Source: Anaerococcus provencensis
GTDB lineage: Bacteria; Bacillota; Clostridia; Tissierellales; Peptoniphilaceae
Reading direction: 5' to 3'
DNA length: 64,000 nucleotides
Assembly (NCBI RefSeq): GCF_000312365.2
Contig: NZ_HG003685.1
Location: 341,668 to 405,667, forward strand
The translations under genes were made by a program, and so were the position numbers. Under the pieces are notes generated by a model. The model saw only the letters and a program-made list of their open reading frames with translations. It was not told the DNA's origin and did not search any database. Below are positions 54,880 to 63,708 of the stretch, in pieces. How positions within the stretch are numbered: position 1 is the first letter of the stretch; every line of letters starts with the position of its first letter.

Positions 54880-55954
54880 GCTAGCTCATGCTCAAAGAGG
54901 TGGTGAATCTAAATCTATGAATTCTAGAGACTTTTATATTGAAACAAGTGTTGATGGGGAAAACTACGACAGAGTAGTTGAGGTTAAGGATAATATAGAA
55001 GATTTAACCAAACACCAAACTATAGCAAAAGCTCGTTTTGTAAGACTAGTTTTGGATAAGGCTGAACAAAATGGCAATGTAGCTCGTATATACGAGTTTA
55101 GAGTTTTTGGTTTTGATGGTGAATTTGAAGAAGTCGTCAAAAGCGCCAATGAACTTTCAAAACTAAGACAGACCTACTATGATACAAAACTTACAGATAA
55201 GGAAGTATCAAAAATAGATAAAGGTAAATATGATGAATACAAAAATCTACAAGATAGGGCAAAAGCTATCTTAGATGCTAATGAAATAACTGAATCAGAT
55301 TTTACCTTAGCTGATGAATTAAATAAAGCTTATAAAAACTTATTTAATAATGTAAATAAGAATAAGTTAAATAGCAAGATATTATTTGCGAAAACTCTTA
55401 AAACTGATAATTTGACAGAGAAATCATTAAAAGATCTTAACGAAGCCATCATAAAAGCACAAGAAGCGATGGATTCTCCAAATATAAGTCAAGAAGATAT
55501 AGACCAGGCAGAAAAGGAACTAGTCAAGGTAATATTTAACTTAGAAAGAATCAATAAGACTAGTCTGAAATCCATGATAGATAAAAGTAATTCCTTAAAC
55601 TTAGGTCTATATTCTGAACAATCATCAAAAGTTTTAACACAAGCATTAGAAAAAGCCAAAGAAATTTATGATAATCAAAGTGTTAGTCAAGAAGAAGTTG
55701 ACAATAGTTTAATAAATTTGACAAATGCCTATAACAAGCTAGAAGCCAAAACTATAGCCAACAAAAACAAAATAAAATCTCTAGTGGCTAAAGCAAAAAA
55801 ATATGAACTCGAAAAATACAGTAAGAAATCTGTAGAAAGCTTTAAAGAAAGTCTAGCTAATGCAGAAAAAGTTATAGTTGATAAGAAAGCTAGTCAAGAA
55901 GAAGTGGACATGGCATACAATAAATTATTGAAAGCTATGTTTGCCTTAAGATAA
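54857..55954 (+). pseudogene. C-terminal fragment of a secreted F5/8C (discoidin)-FIVAR protein
   Basis: In a different frame from the regulator fragment, homology begins upstream of the first ATG (54917): FELAHAQRGGESKSMNSRD is the middle of an F5/8-type carbohydrate-binding domain. After its end (IYEFRVFGF) come three FIVAR-like helical repeats, recognisable by VSQEEVDNSLINLTNAYNKL, ISQEDIDQAEKELV and ASQEEVDMAYNKLL. No signal peptide, catalytic domain or LPXTG anchor. It is the tail of a large surface glycosidase such as an endo-beta-N-acetylglucosaminidase (inference), cut at the 5' side by the deletion. Confidence 0.8.
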
Positions 55955-55968
55955 AATATACGTAATTA

Positions 55969-56007
55969 AAAAAACCAAGATCATTAATTATCATGGTCTT
56001 GGGTTTT
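55969..56007. terminator. Bidirectional terminator
   Basis: AAACCAAGATCAT and ATCATGGTCTTGGGTTT pair around TAATT with A and T runs outside. Lies between the FIVAR fragment and the convergent hydrolase gene. Confidence 0.75.
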
Positions 56008-56957
56008 TATTTTATTATTCCCAAACCTCCCAAAAACTCAAATATTTGCCTAAAGTATTCGTCTTGGTCATAGAATTTGCATTCGGCGTGGTCGGCTGGA
56101 GTTGGGGTGTATAGAGATTTTTTGCCTTTATGGGCCTTGTAGAGGTTATAGCACATTTTTACTGGGACGAGTCTGTCGGATTTGCTGTGGATGAAGAGGC
56201 CTGGAATTTTCGTGTTTTTCATGGAGTCTATGTTGGATTTATAAAAATCGCTTGAAAATCTGATTTTACCTATTATATTTGCTATAAAAGTAATAGGATA
56301 TACCAAGAATCCTAAATCGCCTTTTAGTTGGTCGATTTGCATGGCATAAAAACTTGTGTAGCCACAATCTTCTATGAAAGCTAATAGATTATCTGGGTTG
56401 TCAGCTGCTAGAAACATAGTTGTCGCTGCTCCCATTGATTCGCCGTGGACTATGATTTTTGCATCTTTGTCCATATCTTTAATCCAAGAAATCCGTGCTT
56501 TCATATCTTCTTTTTCTTTGATGCCAAATGTGGTATAAGTACCTTCACTTTGGCCGTGGGCTCTTTGGTCAGGAGCTAGTATTGAAAATCCCTTTTTGTA
56601 GTATTTATCTGCTAGGCTTAGCATGGATTTGGCGTTTGCTGTGTAGCCGTGAACCAATATGACCCAATTGTTGGAAGTATCATTTTTTATGTACTTGCCA
56701 TATAGTTTTAGGCCGTCAAAACTTTTAATGGTGTAATCTGACATTATTGTCATGTAGTGATCTTCTATTTCTATAAGTTTTGCCTTATTTGCGTTTATTT
56801 CTTGCTTAGCCTGTTTATTTTCTTCCTTGCTTATTTTGATGGGGTCATCAGTCATATAGAATTTTCTAAGGCAAGCTTTGTTTACTAGGTGATTTGCCCC
56901 TATTATTAATGTTATTAGAATTATAAATAAGATTATAAGTATTATTTTCCCTATCAT
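56007..56957 (-). CDS. Membrane-anchored alpha/beta-hydrolase (copy A)
   Basis: 316 residues. An N-terminal membrane segment (about 3-22) anchors a hydrolase domain: ILVHGYTANAKSM, nucleophile Ser in VHGESMGAATTM, acid Asp in HSKSDRLVP and His in ADHAECKFYD. Similar to Bacillus YqkD/Bem46-type proteins. A paralog lies directly upstream (4-base overlap). Substrate unknown. Confidence 0.85.
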   Translation of the reverse strand: MIGKIILIILFIILITLIIGANHLVNKACLRKFYMTDDPIKISKEENKQAKQEINANKAKLIEIEDHYMTIMSDYTIKSFDGLKLYGKYIKNDTSNNWVILVHGYTANAKSMLSLADKYYKKGFSILAPDQRAHGQSEGTYTTFGIKEKEDMKARISWIKDMDKDAKIIVHGESMGAATTMFLAADNPDNLLAFIEDCGYTSFYAMQIDQLKGDLGFLVYPITFIANIIGKIRFSSDFYKSNIDSMKNTKIPGLFIHSKSDRLVPVKMCYNLYKAHKGKKSLYTPTPADHAECKFYDQDEYFRQIFEFLGGLGIIK

Positions 56958-57916
56958 ATTATATCTCTATGTTCTTTATTGAAGTCTATGAAGTCAAAGA
57001 TTTTTTTATAGTAAATCTCCTCGTCATAGAGTTTGCACTCAGCATGGTCTGCGCCTTCTGCTATGTAAATTTCCTTTGGCCCTCTATGAGCCTGGTAGAG
57101 TTTTTGACACATAGATACTGGGACTATGTCATCTTTTCCTCCGTTGATGAAGAGGGTTGGAATTTTTGTTTTTATCATAGCATCTTCTGTTGATTTGAAG
57201 AGGTCTGCTCCTATGAGAGGTTTTATGAATAAGTTTGCTACTAGAGCAGCAGGCTTATATAGGAATCTTAATCTCTTGTGGACCTGGTGTTCGTACATAC
57301 CGTAGTATGTTGTGTAGCCACAGTCTTCAATTAAAGCTATGACATTTATAGGATTTTCGCCTGCCACATACATGGCTGTAGCTGCTCCCATGGATTCTCC
57401 TTGGATGACTATTTTTGCATTGGGATTTTTCTTTCTTATCCAATCTATCCAGCAGATTATATCCCTGCTTTCCTTTATACCATATGTAGTAAAGATGCCG
57501 GAACTTTTGCCGTGGCCTCGCAAGTCTGGTGCAAGTACGGAATAGCCCTTTTTGTAATACCTATCGGCTATGGTAAACATTGTGAGATTTCTTGCAGTGT
57601 AGCCATGGATTAGAATCACCCACAAATCCTTATTTGTACCAAAAAGATAGGACCCGGATAGCCTAGTCCCATCGAAAGATTTTATAGTAACTTCATTCAT
57701 GATCTCTGCATAGTGGTTTACTGTTGCAAAAACTTCATCTCTATCAGCAAAGAGATTTTCCCCAGCGTGTTCACTGATATTTTCTTTGATATCAGGATTG
57801 TAGTCCATATTGCCCAAAATCTTATTTATCCAAGTAATTAGATGGGCAAAGTGGCTTGCCATGACGAGAATTGCTAGAAGTATGATTATAAGAGATGCTA
57901 TTCTTAAAATATACAA
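56954..57916 (-). CDS. Membrane-anchored alpha/beta-hydrolase (copy B)
   Basis: 320 residues, clear paralog of copy A: ILIHGYTARNLTM, VIQGESMGAATAM, NGGKDDIVPVSMCQ and ADHAECKLYD line up one to one. It has the same N-terminal membrane anchor. Tandem duplication; both keep complete Ser-Asp-His triads, so both should be active. Confidence 0.85.
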   Translation of the reverse strand: MYILRIASLIIILLAILVMASHFAHLITWINKILGNMDYNPDIKENISEHAGENLFADRDEVFATVNHYAEIMNEVTIKSFDGTRLSGSYLFGTNKDLWVILIHGYTARNLTMFTIADRYYKKGYSVLAPDLRGHGKSSGIFTTYGIKESRDIICWIDWIRKKNPNAKIVIQGESMGAATAMYVAGENPINVIALIEDCGYTTYYGMYEHQVHKRLRFLYKPAALVANLFIKPLIGADLFKSTEDAMIKTKIPTLFINGGKDDIVPVSMCQKLYQAHRGPKEIYIAEGADHAECKLYDEEIYYKKIFDFIDFNKEHRDII

Positions 57917-57941
57917 TTATATCGCCTCACTTAATGGGTCT

Positions 57942-58733
57942 TCATAGGACAAATTTCTCCAAATAAACCCCTATGCCATCTTCATCGTTAGAAAGTGTCA
58001 GGTAATCTGCCATATTTTTGATTGGCTCTACGGCGTTGGCCATGGCAACTCCCGTCCCCGCTATTTCTATCATGCTGGCATCGTTCATTTCATCGCCAAA
58101 GGCTATGATGTCAGCTTGGTCTATGCCGTATATCTTTGCAATTTCTAGGAGACTATTGCCCTTTGAAAGGCCCTTGGGCATAATCTCATAATAATTCCTA
58201 TGGCTTCTTACTTGGCTTGTTTTATGACCAAAGTTTTCTTTTAGAAATGGTATGTTTTCTTCGAGATTTTCTGGCTCTGCTGCAAAGAGGATTTTGTTTG
58301 GATCAAAATCTAGCTTATCTCTGATATCACTTACAATTTTTGCTTCAAGTCCTAGTAGCTTTTTTTCTGCCTCTAGAAATTTATGGTCTTTGTCAGATAA
58401 TATCATATTTTTATAAGGGATTATGATATTTAGAAACCTGGTTTTGTCTAGGATTTCTAGAGCCAAGTTTCTATCTAAGTTATGATTTACTAAAACTTTG
58501 CCACTAGAGTAATTTGTGATTGTTCCACCATTATAGTTTGATAGCAGGCCATCAAATTTGTCAAATTTAAGCTCTTTTGCTAGATCTTTAACTGCGCTTG
58601 TTGGCCTGCCAGAAACTATAACAATCTTATGTCCCATTTCGCCAGCCCTTATGAGGGCTTGACGTGTCTTGGGAGTGATTTTATTTTCGCTATTTAATAG
58701 CGTTCCATCGACGTCAACTCCAATGAGTTTCAT
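57942..58733 (-). CDS. Cof-type HAD-superfamily phosphatase
   Basis: 263 residues, paralog of 26975-27796. Nucleophile Asp in GVDVDGTLLNS, motif II VIVSGRP, Lys of motif III in PKGLSKGNSL, motif IV FGDEMNDASMIE and the C2 cap. Three bases downstream of the EIIA-Glc gene, suggesting dephosphorylation of PTS sugar phosphates (inference). Confidence 0.9.
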   Translation of the reverse strand: MKLIGVDVDGTLLNSENKITPKTRQALIRAGEMGHKIVIVSGRPTSAVKDLAKELKFDKFDGLLSNYNGGTITNYSSGKVLVNHNLDRNLALEILDKTRFLNIIIPYKNMILSDKDHKFLEAEKKLLGLEAKIVSDIRDKLDFDPNKILFAAEPENLEENIPFLKENFGHKTSQVRSHRNYYEIMPKGLSKGNSLLEIAKIYGIDQADIIAFGDEMNDASMIEIAGTGVAMANAVEPIKNMADYLTLSNDEDGIGVYLEKFVL

Positions 58734-58736
58734 ATA

Positions 58737-59249
58737 TTAGCCGATTACTTCCATTAATTCTTGGCCGTGGTTTGTTTGACCATTTGCTAGAAGATTGATC
58801 TCTTTATCGTCGGCATTGGTTATAATAACTGGTGATTCTACTGCTTTGCCACCTGCTTTGATTTTTTCAATATCAAATTCCATCAACAAGTCTCCAGCTT
58901 TTACCTTTTGTCCTTGGCTTACGTGAGAAGTGTATGGTTCGCCATTTAGTTCAACTGTGTCTAGGCCAATGTGGATTAGGATTTCAAGACCTGTATTTGA
59001 GGTGATTCCTAGGGCGTGTTTTGAGTCGGCTACCATTGAGATTTCACCATCAGCAGGGCTATAAACCTTACCTTCGCTTGGTAAGATCAAGCTTCCCTTG
59101 CCAACCATTTCTCCTGCGAAAACAGGGTCTTGGCATTCTTTGACGCTTGAAACTATACCTGTTATAGGTACTAAAACTTTGTTACTAGCATTTGTGTTTG
59201 TATTTTCATTTTCTTTATCTTTTTTAAATAGATTTCCAAATAATGACAT
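58737..59249 (-). CDS. crr: PTS EIIA-Glc (Crr-like) stand-alone
   Basis: 170 residues. Active-site His in EILIHIGLDTVELNGE, second His in GITSNTG-context strand region KHALGIT. An N-terminal low-complexity Asn/Lys segment precedes the domain (start FGNLFKKDKENEN). It can phosphorylate EIIB domains that lack a fused EIIA, such as NagE at 46995. Strong AGGAGG-type site (reads TTAGGAGGCAATATG). Confidence 0.92.
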   Translation of the reverse strand: MSLFGNLFKKDKENENTNTNASNKVLVPITGIVSSVKECQDPVFAGEMVGKGSLILPSEGKVYSPADGEISMVADSKHALGITSNTGLEILIHIGLDTVELNGEPYTSHVSQGQKVKAGDLLMEFDIEKIKAGGKAVESPVIITNADDKEINLLANGQTNHGQELMEVIG

Positions 59250-59311
59250 ATTGCCTCCTAATTTTTTTAATTTGCTATAATTATACCCTTAAGTCGATTT
59301 TTTTAAGAATT

Positions 59312-59327
59312 AGTAACATATGTTACT
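59312..59327 (+). promoter_or_regulatory. Crp/Fnr-type operator of hcp
   Basis: AGTAACATATGTTACT is a perfect 16-bp palindrome. Its centre is 59319.5. With the -10 TATAAT at 59349-59354, transcription would start near 59361, placing the site at about -41.5 where it replaces the -35 box. This is the classic position for activation by Crp/Fnr proteins. Known: hcp genes are often controlled by the NO-sensing Crp/Fnr member HcpR; assignment here is inference. Confidence 0.65.
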
Positions 59328-59348
59328 GAATTTTTTAAAATTAGCTTT

Positions 59349-59354
59349 TATAAT
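59349..59354 (+). promoter_or_regulatory. -10 box of the hcp promoter
   Basis: TATAAT, a consensus -10, with no good -35; activation by the operator is therefore expected. Confidence 0.55.
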
Positions 59355-59398
59355 ATAGACATAGTAAGAAAGATAAGAAAACACAAAGGAAGGTTAAT

Positions 59399-61018
59399 AT
59401 GTTTTGTTACCAATGTCAAGAAACAGCTAAAAATGAAGGATGTACAGTTCAAGGCGTATGTGGTAAGAAAGAAGATACTGCAAATAGCCAAGATTTACTA
59501 ATATATGTTACAAAAGGACTTGCTGAAGTTGCTAATAAAATTGGCGAGGACAATGATAAAGTTTATGATAGGATTTCAAACAACTTATTTATAACAATTA
59601 CAAATGCAAACTTTGATACAGATGCAATTATGAAAGTTGTTAAAGAAACTATCAAAATGAAAGATGAACTTTTAGAAAAAATTGAAAATAAAGAAGAATT
59701 ATCTGATTTTGCTCTTTATACATCAATGGATGATGAAGAATTATCTAAAAAAGCAATTGAAGTTGGTGTTTTAAATATTCTTAATGAAGATGAAAGATCT
59801 CTAGTAGAACTTACTACATATGGCCTAAAAGGAATGGCTGCATACAACCACCATGCAAATGTACTTGGATATAGAGATGTGGAAGTAGACAGATTTATAG
59901 CTCACGCTCTTGAAGAGACCACAAAAGACGACAAGGAAATTCCTAGCCTAATTGACCTTGTAATGGCTACAGGTGAACACGGAGTAAAGGCAATGGCCCT
60001 TTTGGATAAGGCAAATACAGAAAGCTATGGCCATCCAGAAATTACAGAAGTAGATTATTCTGCAGGAGATAAACCAGGAATTTTAATCTCTGGCCACGAC
60101 CTTCACGATATGAAAATGCTACTTGAACAAACAAAGGATAGCGGAGTAGAAATTTATACTCACTCAGAAATGCTACCTGCAAATTACTATCCAGAATTTA
60201 AACAATATGACCACTTCCACGGTAACTATGGTTCATCTTGGTGGCACCAAAATGAAGAATTCGAATCCTTTAATGGTCCAATACTTATGACAACTAACTG
60301 TATAGTGCCAATGAAGAAGAACAATACTTACCAAGATAAAATGTTTACAACAGGACAAGCAGGATATCCAGGATGTAAACATATTGAAGCAGATGAAAAT
60401 GGCAACAAAGACTTCTCAGAAATCATTGAATTAGCAAAAACATGTGAAGCTCCAACTAATCTTGAGGATTTAAAGGTAGTAGGTGGATTTGCTCACAATC
60501 AAGTTATCCAATTAGCAGATAAGGTTGTGGAAGAAGTTAAAGCTGGAAACATCAAAAAATTCGTAGTAATGGGTGGGTGTGATGGTAGATTTAAAGAAAG
60601 AAACTACTATTCAGAATTTGCTCAAGGACTTCCAGAAGACTATGTAATTCTTACAGCAGGCTGTGCAAAATATCGTTACAACAAACTTGGTCTAGGAGAA
60701 ATAAATGGAATCCCAAGAGTTCTAGATGCTGGCCAATGTAACGACTCATATTCACTAGTTCAAATCGCTCTAGCACTAAAAGATGCCTTTGGCCTTGATG
60801 ACATCAACGATTTGCCAATAGAATATAACATTGCTTGGTATGAACAAAAGGCTGTAATAGTACTACTTGCTCTATTAAGTCTTGGAGTGAAAAACATCCA
60901 CCTAGGACCAACATTACCAGCTTTCCTTTCACCAACAGTAGTAGATTTCTTGGTAGAAAACTTCAACATTGCTCCAAACACAACAGTAGAAGAAGATTTA
61001 AAAACAATGACAGCATAA
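59399..61018 (+). CDS. hcp: Hydroxylamine reductase / hybrid-cluster protein, class I
   Basis: 539 residues. The N-terminal [14 protein letters not shown]...C places Cys3, Cys6, Cys15 and Cys21 in the C-x2-C-x8-C-x5-C pattern of class I proteins of strict anaerobes (a [4Fe-4S] cluster). Hybrid-cluster ligands appear in [47 protein letters not shown]. Reduces hydroxylamine or nitric oxide; protects from nitrosative stress. Single-gene unit with operator upstream and terminator downstream. Confidence 0.96.
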   Translation: MFCYQCQETAKNEGCTVQGVCGKKEDTANSQDLLIYVTKGLAEVANKIGEDNDKVYDRISNNLFITITNANFDTDAIMKVVKETIKMKDELLEKIENKEELSDFALYTSMDDEELSKKAIEVGVLNILNEDERSLVELTTYGLKGMAAYNHHANVLGYRDVEVDRFIAHALEETTKDDKEIPSLIDLVMATGEHGVKAMALLDKANTESYGHPEITEVDYSAGDKPGILISGHDLHDMKMLLEQTKDSGVEIYTHSEMLPANYYPEFKQYDHFHGNYGSSWWHQNEEFESFNGPILMTTNCIVPMKKNNTYQDKMFTTGQAGYPGCKHIEADENGNKDFSEIIELAKTCEAPTNLEDLKVVGGFAHNQVIQLADKVVEEVKAGNIKKFVVMGGCDGRFKERNYYSEFAQGLPEDYVILTAGCAKYRYNKLGLGEINGIPRVLDAGQCNDSYSLVQIALALKDAFGLDDINDLPIEYNIAWYEQKAVIVLLALLSLGVKNIHLGPTLPAFLSPTVVDFLVENFNIAPNTTVEEDLKTMTA

Positions 61019-61022
61019 AACT

Positions 61023-61055
61023 ATCGGTCTCCTTAATAAGGAGGCTGATTTTTTT
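61023..61055 (+). terminator. Terminator after hcp
   Basis: ATCGGTCTCCTT and AAGGAGGCTGAT form a 12-bp stem with two wobbles, followed by eight T residues. Confidence 0.85.
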
Positions 61056-61094
61056 TATAAAAAATTGACCTCCCAACTATATTTATAATAACTA

Positions 61095-61108
61095 TGAAAT
61101 CGTTTGTA
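61095..61108 (+). promoter_or_regulatory. Candidate CcpA cre site
   Basis: TGAAATCGTTTGTA matches the consensus TGNAANCGNWWNCW at 13 of 14 positions and lies 39 bases before the cysteine-desulfidase-like gene. Catabolite control of amino-acid breakdown would make sense; not proven. Confidence 0.4.
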
Positions 61109-61146
61109 AAATTAAAAAAAGTATATTATAATTTCTTTGGAGGACA

Positions 61147-62433
61147 ATGAGTATGGATAAAAATCTGATAAACAAAGAACTTATCGATATTGTAAAAGAG
61201 GACTCGACTAAGGCAGTGGGATGTACGGAACCCGTTGCAGTTGCCTATGCTGCCAATGTAGGAGCAGAATATCTTGATAAGTCTAATATCGAAAAAATAG
61301 AAGTGCTTTGCAGTAAAAACATATTTAAAAATGGCAAGGCTGTCAAAATCCCAAACACTGGAGATCATGGTTTGGACTTAGCGGCAAGCCTAGGTGTTTT
61401 TACTGAGAAAACAACTAGTCCACTTTTAGTTTTTTCAAAGCTGACAGATGTTACTATTAAGAAAGCCAAGGACTTTGTCAAAGATGGAAATGTTACAGTA
61501 AACTACATTGACAATGTACCTGATGTATATGTTGAACTTACAATATATTCGGCAGAAGATGAGGTCAAGGTGGTTTTATCGCATTCCCACTCAAATATTG
61601 TAAAAATCATCAAAAATGAGGAAGTTATATACGATAATCCAGCTGATGATGGCAAAGGAGATAAGGCTTCTATCAAAGATATGTCCTTTGAGGAGCTTGG
61701 ACAAATTGTAAGGGACATGGACTATGATGATATTGCCTTTGTTTTAGAAGGAGTTGAGGTTAACCTCAATGCGGCCAATGAGGGATTAGAAGGCTATGGT
61801 CTTGAACTTGGTAAGAAACTAAAAGAGCTAAAAGATGCCAAAATCTTGCCAGATAATTTTGTTACAGATACTAGGATTCTAACTGCAGCTGCTGCTGACA
61901 TGAGAATGGGCGGAGGATCACTTCCTATAATGACATCTGGGGGCAGTGGCAACCAAGGAGTCGGTGTAGTTTTACCTATATATCTCGTAGCAAAAAGAGA
62001 AAATCTGGATGATGAAAGTCTTGCAAGAGGATTATTTTTTGCACATATTATTAACCGCTATGTTAAGGAATATTCTGGTAAACTTTCTGGCTTGTGTGGA
62101 TGTGCTATAGGAGCAGCAATCGGTGCTAGTGCAGGAATTGCCTTTATGCTTGATGGTAGCGAAGAGGAGATAGAAGGTGCTTGTACCAATGTTTTTGCCA
62201 ACCTTACTGGCATAGTATGTGATGGAGCAAAGGAGTCTTGTTCTATGAAACTATCAACCAGTGCAGAAGAATCGGTAATAGCAGCCTATCTTGCCCTAAA
62301 TGGAGTGGTGACTGATGCCAATGTAGGCATAGTAGGAGATAGTATAGAAGAAACCATAATCAATATAGGTAAGCTATCTCACCTAGGTTTTGCCCAAACT
62401 GATAAAGTGATGCTAGATATAATAGATAAATAA
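61147..62433 (+). CDS. L-cysteine desulfidase / serine dehydratase alpha-like (UPF0597)
   Basis: 428 residues. VGCTEPVAVAYAA at the N-terminus, DMRMGGGSLPIMTSGGSGNQ, and GLCGCAIGAAIGASAG are the family signatures; their Cys residues bind an [4Fe-4S] cluster. Known: the enzyme (CyuA/YhaM, CdsB) breaks cysteine into pyruvate, ammonia and sulfide without PLP. An ATG at 61153 is also possible from spacing. The DAACS symporter follows 13 bases later, matching a cysteine uptake-and-degradation pair. Confidence 0.82.
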   Translation: MSMDKNLINKELIDIVKEDSTKAVGCTEPVAVAYAANVGAEYLDKSNIEKIEVLCSKNIFKNGKAVKIPNTGDHGLDLAASLGVFTEKTTSPLLVFSKLTDVTIKKAKDFVKDGNVTVNYIDNVPDVYVELTIYSAEDEVKVVLSHSHSNIVKIIKNEEVIYDNPADDGKGDKASIKDMSFEELGQIVRDMDYDDIAFVLEGVEVNLNAANEGLEGYGLELGKKLKELKDAKILPDNFVTDTRILTAAAADMRMGGGSLPIMTSGGSGNQGVGVVLPIYLVAKRENLDDESLARGLFFAHIINRYVKEYSGKLSGLCGCAIGAAIGASAGIAFMLDGSEEEIEGACTNVFANLTGIVCDGAKESCSMKLSTSAEESVIAAYLALNGVVTDANVGIVGDSIEETIINIGKLSHLGFAQTDKVMLDIIDK

Positions 62434-62446
62434 AAGAGGTAAATTT

Positions 62447-63658
62447 ATGGAAAAGAAAAAAATATTTGATAGTTTAATTTTTAAACTAGTTCTTGGTATT
62501 ATACTAGGAATAATTGTTGGAAATATAAGTAACGAGTCAGTTATAATCGTAATAAATACTATAAAAGCTGTTTTGGGTCAATTGATCTTTTATGCAGTAC
62601 CAATCATAATTTTGGGCTTCATAACACCGGCCATAGTCTCACTGAGTGAAGAGGCAGGCAAGGTGTTAACTATAACCCTAATTATTTGCTACATATCTTC
62701 TGTTGGTGCAGCCTTATTCTCACTAGTTGTTGGAAGATCTGTGATACCAAACTTACATATAGCATCAGAGTTGGCAGAGCAAAAACAAATCCCAGAGTCA
62801 ATTTTTGAACTTAGCATTGATCCACTAATGCCAGTAATGACAGCCCTAGTAACATCAGTTATTCTAGGCCTTGGCGTTGTATGGTCAAAGTCAGAAACTT
62901 GGAATAAATTATTAAAAGAAACCAACAACATTACTTTAGAAGTAGTAAATAGAATAATAATCAAAATCTTACCTCTATACATATTTACAACCTTTGCTGA
63001 ACTTTCATACACAGGAGTGATCAATAAGCAATTACCAGTATTTATAAAGATTATATTTATAGTTATAATCATGCATTACATATGGCTTGCCTTGCTATAC
63101 CTAATAGGTGGAGCTATTTCAAAGACAAATCCAATGGAAGTACTCAGAAACTACGGACCGGCATATTTGACAGCACTCGGAACAATGTCATCAGCTGCAA
63201 CCCTATCAGTTGCCCTAAAATCAGCAGCAAAGGCTAAGACCCTAGATCCTAAGATAAGAGACTTTGTTATACCACTTTGTTCAAATACCCACTTATGTGG
63301 ATCAGTACTTACAGAAACATTCTTTGTAATGGTTGTATCACAAATTCTTTATGGTAAACTTCCAGAATTAAGCTCAATGATCTTATTTATTATCCTTTTG
63401 GGCATATTTGCTATAGGAGCACCAGGTGTGCCAGGTGGTACAGTAATGGCTTCTCTTGGACTAATTATTTCTGTATTAGGTTTTGATGATACAGGTACAG
63501 CACTTATGCTTTCAATATTTGCCCTACAAGATTCATTTGGAACAGCTTGCAATGTTACCGGAGATGGGGCAATAGCACTTATGGTTACAGGTTTGTTAAA
63601 AAGAGTTCCAGGCAGAGGCAACAACCCAGCCTATGTTTATGAGGAAGAAGAGATTTAA
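62447..63658 (+). CDS. Sodium:dicarboxylate/amino-acid symporter (DAACS family)
   Basis: 403 residues. Eight membrane segments, the serine-rich TMSSAATLSVALKSA hairpin-loop motif and APGVPGGTVMASLGLI are the DAACS signatures (GltP/GltT/SstT). Paired with the cysteine-desulfidase-like gene, so it may transport cysteine, serine or another small amino acid rather than glutamate (inference). Confidence 0.88.
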   Translation: MEKKKIFDSLIFKLVLGIILGIIVGNISNESVIIVINTIKAVLGQLIFYAVPIIILGFITPAIVSLSEEAGKVLTITLIICYISSVGAALFSLVVGRSVIPNLHIASELAEQKQIPESIFELSIDPLMPVMTALVTSVILGLGVVWSKSETWNKLLKETNNITLEVVNRIIIKILPLYIFTTFAELSYTGVINKQLPVFIKIIFIVIIMHYIWLALLYLIGGAISKTNPMEVLRNYGPAYLTALGTMSSAATLSVALKSAAKAKTLDPKIRDFVIPLCSNTHLCGSVLTETFFVMVVSQILYGKLPELSSMILFIILLGIFAIGAPGVPGGTVMASLGLIISVLGFDDTGTALMLSIFALQDSFGTACNVTGDGAIALMVTGLLKRVPGRGNNPAYVYEEEEI

Positions 63659-63672
63659 CAAGTAAATGAATA

Positions 63673-63707
63673 AAGCTCAGACCTAGGAAGTTAGGTCCGA
63701 GCTTTTT
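63673..63707 (+). terminator. Rho-independent terminator after symporter gene
   Basis: AAGCTCAGACCTA (63673-63685) pairs with TAGGTCCGAGCTT (63692-63704), one mismatch, then T residues. A group II intron starts directly after it. Confidence 0.85.
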
Positions 63708-63708
63708 G

